The position numbers were made by a program, and so were the translations under genes. The notes beneath the pieces are model-generated. The model was given only the letters and a program-made list of their open reading frames with translations, did not search any database and was not told the DNA's origin. 64,000 nucleotides of DNA from Dictyophora rubrovolvata (lineage: Eukaryota > Basidiomycota > Agaricomycetes > Phallales > Phallaceae): positions 682,001 to 746,000 of the forward strand of contig CP114117.1 in the NCBI GenBank assembly GCA_029959195.1. The letters are read 5' to 3'. Of this stretch, positions 24,801-36,983 are shown in pieces. The stretch's first letter is position 1, and every line of letters begins with the position of its first letter.

Positions 24801-24986
24801 ATGGCTTCACTGATGAAACCAACGCTTTTCTTATTCGGAATTCTTCTCATTCTCGTCAAATCTTCCAGAGCAGACATCGCTGAACCCTACGACGATGCTT
24901 CCTGCTATACTGCGACACCGAGTCAATCGTTCGCTAGCGCAAATGGGACACCAGTTCAAGTAGGAGGGCCCGGACCAAACAGTTGA
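24801..24986 (+). CDS. Small secreted peptide with C-terminal GGPG motif (61 aa)
   Basis: Signal peptide MASLMKPTLFLFGILLILV with cleavage expected near SSRA. The mature part opens DIAEPYDDASCYTATPSQ (one cysteine), carries a possible N-glycosylation site NGT, and ends VQVGGPGPNS with TGA. Nucleotide similarity to the gene at 24178 extends into both flanks. Substitutions leave the reading frame, signal peptide and tail intact, which suggests selection on the protein. The REV1 start lies 0.32 kb downstream. Confidence 0.7.
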   Translation: MASLMKPTLFLFGILLILVKSSRADIAEPYDDASCYTATPSQSFASANGTPVQVGGPGPNS

Positions 24987-25308
24987 ATGACTTGCTTGAC
25001 TATCGTATGGTTTCTTTGGTTTTTAGAACAGCCTTGAGACTGACGTACGCAAGCGCATGGTCTCGCAGTATGAAACACCGAGAGATGTTGGACTAGAACA
25101 GTGCTGATATTTTTGATTTATAAAGCTGTTGTTCCATCATGACGATATGTTCAAACTCCCTGATAGGAAATATTATATAGTCATATGATGAAGTCAAGTA
25201 CGTTGAGTGTTTGAGCTGCAACAAATTTTGAAGGTCCGAAATGGCCGCCGGGTCCTCGCTTCATCGCCACTCATGACAACTCTCCGAATACACTCATGAC
25301 AAACGACA

Positions 25309-28300
25309 ATGAAAGGTGGACTCAATTTATCAACAAGTTCTTCGGATCTGTTTGGAAAAGACGATTCAGATTTTTTAGAAGCGCTTAGACAGGTCCGGAC
25401 ACCACTATCGCCAGAAAACCAGCAGAACCTGACACGTACAAATGAAGCAACGAAAACTCAAGATGTTTCATCATCGACTGTCCTCCGGAACGATTCTAAA
25501 TCACAATCCTTTTCTGATCTTTTTGGGACAGACGATCCGGAGTTTTTAGAGACACTGGCGAAGATGAGTCTTCCGGCCCCATCCAGTGACCCGAGTGGGG
25601 TGCACGTCGCCGCAACGCGTTTTGACGTCAAACCGGAAGATTCAGTAAAGGCACAACTACAGAGCAACAGTGTCAACCATAGTTTATTGAAACGCCCTCG
25701 TAGTCCTGAGAATGAATATATGGAAAATCATGACATATACGGGCCGTCTAAGTTTCATGGGTGGGGAGAGTACATGCATCGGAAACGAGCAAAGCTCAGC
25801 GTGCAGAACAACGAGATTTTGGAGAATGAAGAGAAGAAAGGCGATCTGTTTAAGGGATTGGCACTACACGTGTGTTTCTCCTTTCTCTAAGTTTATTATT
25901 TTACCATGTCTGTAATAATGTACATAGGTTAATGGCAGGACAAACCCGTCGGTGCAAGAATTACGGAAACTCATAATTCAACACGGTGGCGTTTTTCATC
26001 CTTATCTCGACAGAAAGAGAATGGTGTACGTGTTATATTGATAGTAATTTGTTTTAATTTATTGATAATCCCGCAGAACGCATATCATAGCCTCTAATCT
26101 CACGCCCGCCAAAGTACTTGAATTCAAGAACATGAAAGTCGTACGGCCTGAATGGCTTCTAGAGAGCATTAATTCTGGTATTTTGCTACCTTGGCAAAAT
26201 TTTGCTTTGGGGACATCATCACAAGTTGGAAGCTCTCAGACATCTACCAAGTCCAATCGACCAACCATTGACAAACAACCTGATACGCCTTCTGCCCCGA
26301 ACTTTCCCATGAACGAAACGAAAGAAGAGGGGCATTTACCTGATTCACTATCTCCACCCCGCACCGTGGATCGTCCTTTACATGGCACTGACCCGGCTAC
26401 CGTCGAAGAGGCTTCTAGAATACCATCTTACGCCTTCCATACTTCCAATCCCTTTGCATCCCGCAAAATGGACGACCCCAAATGGCGCGCTGAAAATACT
26501 GCCATCGCACCCGGTTTCATCGAAGGTTATTATAAAAACTCACGTTTGCACCATTTATCAACTTGGAAAGTCGAATTACAAGAGCTCGTTGCAAAAGCCG
26601 CTGAAACCATTGAAAATGGTGAGGATCAGGAAGGGCAACAGTCCATTGATGTCATGATTTCTGGAGGAACTAGTATGAGCGGTATAACTTTCCAGAAACC
26701 ACCCTCGACTCGGAAAGGGAAAAATGTGGCCATTGAACAGCAGACTATTATGCATTGTGACTTTGATTCATTTTTTGTAGCTGCCGGTCTAATTGATCGC
26801 CCGCACTTGAAAGGAAAGCCAGTTGTCGTTTGTCATTCGCAGACTGGTCAAGGTGGAGTAGCCAGTACCAGCGAAATAGCCAGCTCAAGTTACGAAGCCC
26901 GGAAGTTTGGAATTAAGGGAGGCATGAGGTTTGGGAACTTTTCCTCTGCTTTTTTGGAAACCGGGGTTTGATTTCTCTTACAGTTTGGGTCAAACCCGGA
27001 GACTTTGTCCGGAGATTCAAACTATCCCGTATGAATTTGAACGGTAAACTCGTGACCACGCTTTTTCCTCGAATATATATTTTTACTGAGAAAAATCTAA
27101 AAGTTATAAACGCCTCTCTCTCCAATTTTACATTATACTCATGTCATATGCGGATGACATTGAAGCTGTTTCCGTGGATGAAGCGCTCATTGACGTGTCG
27201 AGCACGGTCGACCAAGCCAGACGAACTGCAATCATAAATTCAAACCAGCCACAGCCTGACTTTGCAAAAGAACTCGCTGAAACAATTCGGAAGAGGGTTA
27301 AAGATACCACAGGTTGCGAAAGTATGCCCATTTTTTCTAAAAAAAGATCAAAATAAAATCTCAATAAATGGAAAAAAATTAGTTAGCATTGGGATTTCAC
27401 ATAATGTCCTTCTAGCTCGAGTTGCCACCAGGCTTGCCAAACCAGCGGGATCATATCATATTTTACCGGAGAACAGTCTTGAAACACTGGCACCATTGGA
27501 TGTCGAAGATATCAGAGGGTTTGGGTGGTCGAGTAGGAGCAAATTGAAAGCTAAATTCGATACTACAATCTTGGGCGAGTTGAGTAAACAATCTAAAAGC
27601 GCGTTATGTGGCGTTTTGGGAAAAAAGAATGGCGAAAAGCTATGGAATGCGATTCGAGGGATTGATGATACTAAACTTGAGTCTGATCGCGTTAGGAAAT
27701 CGGTGTCATGTGAGATCAATGTGAGGGTTGATTATTCCAATATCTGACAACGCTCATATTTTGTTTTATTTTTGAAAAGTACGGTATCCGTTTTGCGAAC
27801 CAGGAGGAGGCGGAGACGTTCGTCCGGAATGTCGCTAAGGAAGTATCTGAAAGGCTGCATAAGATAAACAAATACGGTCGATCCATAACTCTAAAAATAA
27901 TGGTCCGCGATCCCAATGCACCGGTAGAAGCTCCAAAAGTATTAAATAATTCATATCCCAAAAAAAGACAGTATCTAATTTTGGTTTATGAAGTTCCTTG
28001 GGCATGGAATATGCGAGACAATCAACAGATCATCGATTTTGGAAGGACCGGGGGGGAAAGCTACTGCAGATGAAATTATCATCGGGGATCATGCCGTACG
28101 ACTACTAAAAGCGATGCATTTGGACCCGAAAGAACTGAGAGGAGTAGGCATTCACGTACAGAAATTAGAAGAGTCAACTGCTGCTGGTCAGACGCTATTA
28201 CAATTCAAACGAGCGGAAACACCGACCAAGACTGTAACAATGGCTTCGCGTCTTAGCATGACGAAGTCGCCTTCACCTCAGACTGTTGATTATCTTATCG

Positions 28301-29346
28301 AAACTGCCACCTTGGACGGCGACAAACCTGCACACCCCTTCTGGCTTCCCTCGTTCTCGCAATTAGATACTACGGTCGTGGCTGCGCTCCCCGATGATAT
28401 TCGACGGGAGATCGAGCAAGAATACTCGAAACAAAATTATTCAACACGCCCGGTTGCTGGACCGTCTCGACATCAGAATGTGTTATTAGAGTCACCGTCA
28501 CCGTCACCCATAAAGCCGATACAAAGGTATCCTAGCAAGAGCCCCGGCGGGCCACTGGGGAAGCAAAAAGTTGATATCTCCCGGATAACCAAACAACTGG
28601 CACCCAAATCTCGACCGTCCGCGCTTTTCGTAAAAACCATGCACCCTCTTTTTGCAAAGCGACCGCCGCCTCCGGATGGCAGTACAATCAATCAAGGATT
28701 GAACGTCAACACTCAGGAGTTGAAGTTATTTGAAGTGGATCCGGATGTGTTTAAACAGCTACCAGTGGATATTCAGCGGGAGCAATTGACTAGTCTGCGC
28801 GCTGTCAATGTTGGGACTGGTATTGCTCTTAGAGCGAGTATGAGTGCTGAAGCGAAGCAGGCTCGTCTTTTGAGTAAATGGCGAAATCATAGTAGTCGAC
28901 GACTCCCGCGTTTGATGGTTCGTGGACGCCGGCAGGAAGTTGTTGCGAAGCATGTAGAAATCCCGGTTTTGAAAAAACGGGGGAAAGATAAGACGATGAT
29001 GACGACGGGGGAGGATTTGAATGTTGGCGAGGAAGATGATGTTCAGGCTGTTTTGAGCCAGTGGGTGGAGAATTTTGAGGATGATGGGCCGAGAGAGAGG
29101 GATGTTAATTATTTCGGTAAATTTTTGGTAAAATGCGTCGAAAGTGATGTTGGGAGTGAGAAAGCAGTTTTGGCGTTGAAGTGGTGGAGGTTTTTATTGC
29201 AGAGTCGATGGCCTGGTGACCAGCAAGACGGGGAAGATTTGAATCTGAGCGTCGGAGGTCTGTGGTGGAAAGCGTTTTGGGATGTTAAAGGACGGATGGA
29301 TGTAGTTGTAAAGAAACGGTTTGGTGGGCAATTATCTTTGAAGTGA
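25309..29346 (+). CDS. REV1: REV1, Y-family DNA repair deoxycytidyl transferase
   Basis: Translesion polymerase and scaffold for other Y-family polymerases and Pol zeta, in the nucleus. ATG at 25309. The N-terminus has two copies of a DLFGxDDxxFLExL motif (residues about 12-25 and 66-80). The BRCT domain follows (VNGRTNP, IIQHGGVFHPYL, THIIASNLTPAK, VVRPEWLLESI). The catalytic palm has CDFDSFFVAAG and the second acidic site SVDEALID; then ISIGISHNVLLARVATRLAK, and the little finger (FLGHGICETIN). Two ubiquitin-binding motifs are seen (LPDDIRREIEQEY, LPVDIQREQL), and the C-terminal helical domain ends at 29346. About seven short introns are needed, all in phase. Appears intact. The 3' end faces the methyltransferase gene with 52 bp between stops. 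Confidence 0.93.
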
Positions 29347-29398
29347 GGTATTTTTATATCTCTTATTATTATTCATAATTTATGAACGTTATTGTTAT

Positions 29399-30241
29399 TT
29401 ACACTTTTTTGCCTTTCGCCAAAAATATTTCAATCTCATTGTCGCCCTTTTGTATGGTATGAATTATGGCAAAATCTATTTCCGTTAAACCTGCGCTTTG
29501 GAATGCTTCGAGAGTCTGTTCTTTTGTTATACCACCATGATGAACTACTGGACTGAGAAGAGTTGCTTCATCATCATGATGGTCGTGCTCTTCGCCCCGT
29601 CTACCATCATGGTCATGGTGTTTACGGGAATGAAATAGGTGCGAGTGGTTGCTTTTGAGTAAATCGGCCACGAGGAGATATCCTCCCGGTTTCAAAAATG
29701 ATGTGAGTAGCTTTGTTGTTGTGTTTATTGAGGGGAAGTGATGGTATGCTTGGGAACACTAAATTTAGTTTTGATAAAAGTAAAGGCAGGTGAAGGGTTG
29801 ACTACGACTCACAACGATGATGTCGAATAATTCGTTATTCAGTATTTCCGGTGTTTGAGAAATATTTGTACATATTGCGACCATTTCTATGAGAAGAATC
29901 AATATTAATAGAAACGGTGCAAAACCTAGAGCTTGTATTGCCTTCGCGGGGAATGCCCTGATCTGAGATTTTTCGGTTATACTCTTCGACAGCTTTAGAG
30001 CTGATGTCAATCCCGACTAGTTGTTTACAAAAAGGTGCGAGTCGTTGAGATATGGCGCCTTGAACCAAGATCAAGGTTTATCGATTATCATCCAACTACA
30101 GGGCCAGGCTTACTTACCAGTCCCGCAGGCGTAATCCATTACGCGAGTTGTTTCTTCGTCGAATGGTACAGCAGCAAGCATGGCTTTTGCGATACCCGTC
30201 TTAAACTGTTCTTGAGATTGGATTGAGCTCGGGGTGGACAT
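29399..30241 (-). CDS. Class I SAM-dependent methyltransferase
   Basis: ATG at 30241 (MSTPSSIQSQEQFKTGIAKA). Motif I reads VMDYACGTG, followed over an intron by LISQRLAPFC. Motif II region is LVGIDISSKAVEEYN. The middle has ELFDIIV, then LKPGGYLLVADLL (post-motif III). An insert rich in His and Asp (HSRKHHDHD, EEHDHHDDE) follows and might bind metal. The C-terminus has HHGGITKEQTLEAFQSAGLTE, and the stop is at 29399. Two or three short introns. Fold and order fit small-molecule or protein methyltransferases of the Methyltransf_11/25 type; the substrate cannot be told. Nothing suggests a link to the peptide genes. Confidence 0.8.
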
Positions 30242-31406
30242 TCTGGGGTCAGAGATAAGATAGTCACGGTGTAGTAATAACTAGTAACCCTGAGAGTCCA
30301 GGCACGAATTCGTGGTATTATGATCAGCAATTTGGACACACGCTGTTGCGGACGATGCGAAATGGTATCAAGTTGGTTTATTTGAGTATTGACATTTGAT
30401 CGTGGCATGTCCTCAATAACTTTGTCGACGCCGCAGCTTGGACTCGGACCGTGATACAAGACATCGGATCTTTTGCCGTGATTTCAGTTCTGGGACCGGA
30501 TAGGTTGGTATGGGGAAGGGACTTGAAAGATTTGATATCATATTAATTTGCGAGTTTGTTTTCCAGGTTGTCCTGACAACACCCCGGACACAGGTTCAAC
30601 AGTCCTCCCAGCTCGAGTCAACGTCCGAATTCCGCTAACTTTCGGTGTAAAAGTAGGCTAAACTGTTCTCAATACTCCCTCCCATTTTATAGACCCTGTT
30701 ACTTTTTACAATTACTTGCATGAAGAGCTTAATCCGGTGATGAGTCCAAAAATAGTTCAAGGCCATAGATGCAGTGTGTAGATAATTAGACAACTGAATA
30801 ATAGGAACAAAGAAATAACAAAAAGCACGGTATGAAAGCTGAGGACACAATAGCAAAGCAACTGAATGGACATGTCCACATGGATGACATATAGTCCTCC
30901 CATTGCAAGTCAATACGGCGGGACGCATAGCTGGCGGGGTTTAAAGTCAACTAGAACTTGATTCGGAACCATCCCCAGTGTCAGTGCTATATAATAAACT
31001 ATTCTCGTCGGCCAATCTACAGGCTTATCATACCCTCTAAACTCTTCTAAACTCTTAACGTTTCCACGACTTTCAGGGTGCGTACCATCTCTTTTGCCTT
31101 TTTTTCGTTAAAAAAACTGAGTCTCCTCCGCTCGCTTCTTGCGCCATGTGTTTTCATAATGTTCAGGCTCAGAAACCGACGGCCTCCACGCTTTACCATC
31201 TGATTTACGTTATAACATCAATCAACAATCGCCTTTTAATCTTCTTCTTCTCTTTCTGACACCCTAGATTCACTCGGTCTAAATTGTCTTGACATTCCCG
31301 TGAGTCGACTTGCATCATATCACCCTCCCAGCCAATTCCTCTTCTTCTCTCTCTCTCAATCTTGTCACACGACTTCTCATAATTCAATTCAAACCAGAAG
31401 GAAATC
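30242..31406. other. Intergenic region upstream of CDC42
   Basis: This 1.16 kb stretch should include the methyltransferase promoter (left) and a pyrimidine-rich CDC42 leader (about 31.05-31.40 kb, many CTTCTTCTCT-type tracts). Minus-strand frames around 30.64-30.93 kb have no recognisable domain. Confidence 0.4.
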
Positions 31407-32232
<826 letters not shown>

Positions 32233-33444
32233 GCGGACGAATAGTATTCAACACGTAGTTAATTTCATATAGGATTCCTTTTTTTCTCTTTCTCTTTCTC
32301 ATACGATTACGACGTCTTTTCCGCATCTGGTTCCGTTCCCTTATTCTGTCTGCCTTTCCTTTTTTTTCTATCTCTTTCTCTCTACTTTTTTTTTTCATGA
32401 TCATTTTCTCAATCCAATCGGAGGCTTCTTTCTCATTTTCTTTAATAATTATCGCGTGAGATATATAGCCTCAAGTATCTTGAGTGGTTTCAGTGTCATC
32501 TCAAAACGCCACAAGTTTCTCTTCCTCCATTTTGACTTTTTTTTTTCAACTTGAGCTAATTCCGTGTAAACATCTTGCCTCTTTTTCTTTTCAAACTTAT
32601 ATCTGTATTTTGAAATTCTTACGAAAAATTAAAATACAAACAACGCTTAGAAACTTGTTCACAGTAAATATGTGGACTGAGATATGCGGGGTGTTTTAAC
32701 ACATGATTTTTATAAAAGGGGATTAGGATACATCACGGAGTGCATGGTAATTTAATCTGGGACAGGGAGGTTAAAACTTTGGTCGCGATGGTGGACAGAG
32801 CAAGAAACAGAGATGGGCGCCGAAGGGTGCCTACCAATACCTGTTGCGTAAACTTTGCATGATAACGGGTGTTTATAATTGGTTTTTGAAAACGCAACGA
32901 GGATTATCTGCAATCTTTTTGTAGTTGCTAAAAACTATTATTATCAGTGATATTTAGACCTTCAAGCTTCATAAGCTTCATAGGCGAAGGCCGGACTAGT
33001 AGTACTTGGAGCGCCTATGATTTCATTTTCAGATTTTGTCCTCGCCTCAATGAGTCAAAGGCACCCTAAAGTCAACTTCGAACACTAATAGCGACGCTTG
33101 GTGTTACGTTTTTGGAGAAAGACTCGGAGTCTATCTCACCGTCTCAGTTCCGCCTTCATGTATTGTCTTTGACCTCAAAAAAAAGGCATTAAAGCAGAAT
33201 CGACGTTCGAAACCCTCCGCTTTGTGAGTACGTCCATATTGTGATAAAGGTGAGGCCTGAACCTTCAGGTGAGAATTTCAATCTTTTTGTTTTGTAAATC
33301 CCTTTCATGGCTCTCTTAAGCGATCAATCACGATGCTATCACCGACCAAAGAGGAAGCTTGTATGACAAATCGAAATCGCGCGCCCCTTCTGAAATGGGC
33401 AAACCTCATGTATTCGAGGTGATGCAGCAAAGCGACCAGTTCTT
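32233..33444. other. CDC42 3' region and non-coding stretch
   Basis: A long pyrimidine-rich tract (32.27-32.60 kb) probably belongs to the CDC42 3' UTR. From 32.7 to 33.44 kb I see no gene, repeat or RNA. A duplicated TTCATAAG word near 32.97 kb is too short to interpret. Confidence 0.4.
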
Positions 33445-34300
33445 TTGGTGGTGCAGTCATCCGGAGTCGAGGAATATGCCATACCATTAGCGTTACTAAA
33501 GCCTTTGTCTGGCAGGCTTGTTGACAAGTGCAAATTGGTGGAGCTGGAACCGAAGGACATGCTTGTTGCTCGAAAAATTGAGACAAAAATGTTACCATTC
33601 TATGAGAAAGAGGACTGGGCAATAAGCAACAGACGGCCACGTTGAAGATCACGATCGCCCGGCATTGACCAGTGAGATAAAGAAGTCCCGGCGCAGAACC
33701 CTCCCTCCAGGTATTTGCATACTATAATGCTTTTCTCCGCGCAAGCGAAGTTTGGAAGGATACAGTTGCTTCGTTTATACTTGTTGCAGGTCAGCCTTAC
33801 TTTTCAACTCCATTTATCATAGTCTAACGCGGCTGTAGGCCCTCACACAACGGTCGCATGGTGGAATTCCTGTATGACGAAAAGAGGGCCGACGGACGCT
33901 TGATCTTCAACGGAAGGACATCAGCAAAATAACAGCAGCCAATCTGTATAAAACTTGTGCTATTGTCAACGGTTTGCTGAAACGAGGTCTCGCTCCAAGA
34001 TTATTCGGCTTCGAGTTCTTCCAGGAGAATGGTATATGGTGGAGCATTTAGTCCCTTTGGAATGGGTACCTTTCCGTGTGTACTTGGAGGACAGGCCCGA
34101 CAGCCGCGTCGTGCTCAACATTCGTGAGCAAGTTACCCTTCTCAACAACGAAAACCTTGTTCATGGTGACATTCGGGACACGAGTATTACGGTTTACGGT
34201 GACAGACACATTAAGCTCATTGCAGGTGGCAAACGGTGGCAAAGTGAGCATCCAGGGTTTATAAATACGGATCCGGAGCTTGAGCTTGAGCGACCTCAAT
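33445..34300 (+). pseudogene. Relic of a protein-kinase-like (PKL fold) gene
   Basis: The distal frame contains EHLVPLEW and a catalytic-loop-like LVHGDIRDTSI (about 34.16 kb) followed by IKLIAGG. This recalls the many kinase-like genes of Agaricomycetes whose loop reads VHGDIR and whose metal site is DFD. Here the DFD-like motif is replaced by IAG. The upstream segment (SSGVEEYAIPLALLKP) lies in a different frame with stops between. No full domain can be read, so I call it a decayed host gene. Family assignment is by memory of the motif. Confidence 0.4.
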
Positions 34301-34528
34301 GTTGCAGCTTCTCAGAGCATTGTCCTGATCTATACTTATCATTGCTTATTATTATAGATTACTTCATTTTAGTACCTTTATCCGCCTCAAGCAGTTTCTT
34401 TCCTTTATGTATATTAAACATCGCATTTCTTTGTTCTTCGGATCTTTCCTCCTTTATACACACATTCTGTTTTATACATATATATATATATACGTAAACT
34501 TCGTAAAATACATCATTGATTTTTCTTT

Positions 34529-35475
34529 TTGCTTTGGGTGAAACAGCCATCTGCCAAACGAGAGGTAACAACCATGGAGTTTGAGCATATGTTACTGGCC
34601 AAACCGATACCGTATCCGGGAACGACGTTTGCACCTGCCGCTGCATTCAAGCGCAAGCGATACACCAAGCAATCACTCATTGCCTTCACTCAGAAGTCGA
34701 AACTAACGCCGATTCGTACTGAGACTGATCTGAGGAGGTACCATCGAAAATTCAATACCATTGCTAGACACCTGATCAAAGACAAGACTCTCGAGAATGA
34801 CGACGTTGACACTTACTTTTGGTTTGGTTTCCACGAAGCAAGCAGAGATCGTATCAAACGCGAACTCCGTATAACATATCCCGACCACCCAAGGTCAAAA
34901 CTATTTCCTCTCATACAAGTTCTCAAGACGGCATTGACAATATGGGATGAGGATGACCCCGAGAATTATCCACCGGAAGGTCACTACAATCAGGATTTCA
35001 AAACCACAGAGGAGGTAGCATCAAACTCCCAATCAACCCCGGCATACCACACACCTCCCAAATCTAGCCCTGCTGCCGTCGTCACAGAATCTATTGATAG
35101 TCTGGTGGAAAAGCTTAAATCACTCCATCCTCGCAATCCGGAGTACGCAAACGCACACATGTGCATTCTGCAGGGATCCAGTCAACATCCACAGACCGAG
35201 ATTTTGCCCTGTTGCACGCGAATATGAGAAAGCAGGGAAGATCATCTTTAAGGACAGCTTCTGGCGACTACCCAATGGAGACCACATTGCTGGACATCCG
35301 CTCGGACTTCGACATGTCGTCGACCAATTCTACCAATAGCAAACAGCCGTTGTTAGCCAACACCCTCCAGCAAAAAACGACACCGTCCGAACCTTCATGG
35401 CGGGTCTCTTATGTCACAATAGAACAACTCTCAAACGCGCTCAAGGCTACATCGCTGTCCATCGAGGAATGTTAA
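34529..35475 (+). mobile_element. LTR retrotransposon gag relic (Ty3/gypsy-like)
   Basis: Encodes a gag-type helical domain (DLRRYHRKFNTIARHL, YFWFGFHEASRDRIK) and a CCHC-like zinc knuckle (CAFCRDPVNIHRPRFC). No protease, reverse transcriptase or integrase and no LTR pair are visible around it. It is an old, incomplete fossil with roughly one break. It lies just upstream of SF3B4. Confidence 0.65.
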
Positions 35476-35560
35476 TCTAGATCGCTTGCCGGTGTGTGCA
35501 AGGGAATTTTTGGGACTCAGTCACGTCACGTGCCACCGATTCTCTAAAGGATTTAACAAA

Positions 35561-36828
35561 ATGTCTCGAGGACCAGATGACAGAAATCAAGAGGCGACGG
35601 TATATTTGGTATGCGAGTTCAATTCAAGAGTAGACGTTATATTGAAGTTTTATATTCATCTGTAGGGCAACCTTGACGAGCGTGTCACCGATGCAATCGT
35701 TTGGGAGCTAATGCTCCAAGCTGGACCAGTCGGTACGTGTTTCCAGCATTATTATCAATTATTTTTCAAATACAACGACACATAAAACAGTTAATGTCCA
35801 TCTGCCCAAAGATCGGGTGTCGATGTCTCATCAAGGATATGGATTTTGCGAGTTCTTAACAGAGGACGACGCGGAGTATGCATGCAAAATTATGAATCAG
35901 ATCAAATTATGGGGAAAACCTATACGTGTCAATAAGGTATGCTTTTTAAATAGATCTCATGGTTTAGCACACTTTTTTAATTTCATTTAGGCATCGTCAG
36001 ATAAGAAGCAGTTGGATGTAGGGGCTAATCTATTCATTGGTAATTTGGATGAAAATGTCGACGAGCGATTATTATATGACACATTTAGTGCATTTGGTAT
36101 TATGGCCACAACCGCAAAAGTACGTAACGTCTCTCTATAGACGATTAAACACTGGGAATATGGTCTTTAACAAACAACGGCAGATTGCCCGCGATCCCGC
36201 CACAGGCGCATCCAAAGGGTACGGCTTCGTCTCCTACACCGACTTCGAATCCTCCGACGCAGCAGTGGAAGCGATGAACAATCAATTCCTAATGAACAAA
36301 GCAATCACAGTCCAATATGCCTTCAAAAAAGACGGTAAAGGCGAACGACACGGTACATCAGCCGAACGTCTACTCGCCACTCAGGCACGAAAGAACAACG
36401 CTCTCCCAGTCAACCCACGTCCCGGATTCGGTTATCAAGGTCAATTTGCAGGTATCTTGGCTCAACCACAAGGACAAGGACAAGGACAAGGACAACCACC
36501 GCCTTCTTCTTCTGCACCCGCCGCAGGTGGTGGTACTGGACCCGTTTCCGCACCAGGTGGTATTCCACCCCAAATTCCCGGGGGCCCCGGTATGCCGCCA
36601 CCACCACCACCGCCTCCCCAAAATATGCCAGTGTACAATGGCGCACCTGGATATATGTCCGCACCTCCACCTGCACCTCCTGCCGGATTTGCGCCTCAGC
36701 CGGGCATGATACCGGGGATGCCACCTTCGGGTATGATGCCACCCCCTCCTCCATCGATGGGAATGATGCCACCAGGTATGGTACCCCCACCACCTCCACC
36801 ACCCGGATTTCCCCCCATGGGACGCTAA
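35561..36828 (+). CDS. SF3B4: Splicing factor 3b subunit 4 (SF3b49/Hsh49)
   Basis: U2 snRNP component that contacts pre-mRNA near the branch site. ATG at 35561 ([20 protein letters not shown]). Five exons and four short introns. RRM1 has VYLGNL and YGFCEF; RRM2 has [15 protein letters not shown] and [10 protein letters not shown]. The linker continues with [13 protein letters not shown] and SAERLLATQ. The C-terminal 140 residues are Pro/Gly/Met-rich (PPPPPP tracts, GQGQGQ) and low in complexity, as in other orthologues. TAA at 36826-36828. The PGGPG in this tail is unrelated to the peptide family. The gene converges on the ABC transporter gene, 155 bp away. Confidence 0.95.
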
Positions 36829-36983
36829 GCCGGTGTGAAAAAAGAACGGACCCTTGTATTGTATTTTAGTTCTAGTCACAAATATAAAAAAATGCGAGAT
36901 CATTGTGAAGCCAGGATATTGAATACGTGCTGTCATGATAGAACAATATATAAATGTAACAGATTATAATGATTTTTTCAATT

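Larger units (their letters stand above)
23188..25308 (+). repeat. Tandem duplication array: GGPG peptide gene plus REV1 upstream region
   Basis: Three diverged units of about 0.6-0.8 kb end at the true REV1 start. Shared blocks are TTCCTTCAGACC-AACAGGA (23.20 and 23.96 kb), CGGGAATA-AG (23.30, 24.05 and 24.66 kb), GACGTG-GA (23.35, 24.10 and 24.70 kb), GTGAAA-TTTAAA (23.39, 24.13 and 24.75 kb), the peptide frame itself, and an AAGTGTGG-type 3' flank. The unit before 24178 also contains the REV1 5' fragment. Confidence 0.75.

Noticed and set aside
20778-24986. GGPG peptides as lipopeptide mating pheromone precursors
   Set aside because: Pheromone precursors of basidiomycetes end in a CaaX box and lack a signal peptide. 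These have signal peptides and no terminal cysteine, and no pheromone receptor gene is present.
20778-30241. A RiPP cluster made of the peptides and the methyltransferase at 29399
   Set aside because: The methyltransferase is a stand-alone class I enzyme behind REV1, not fused to a core peptide and without oxidase or protease partners. Proximity alone is not evidence.
36560-36620. PGGPGMPPP in SF3B4 as another member of the GGPG family
   Set aside because: It lies inside the Pro/Gly-rich tail of a splicing factor, is not terminal and has no signal peptide.
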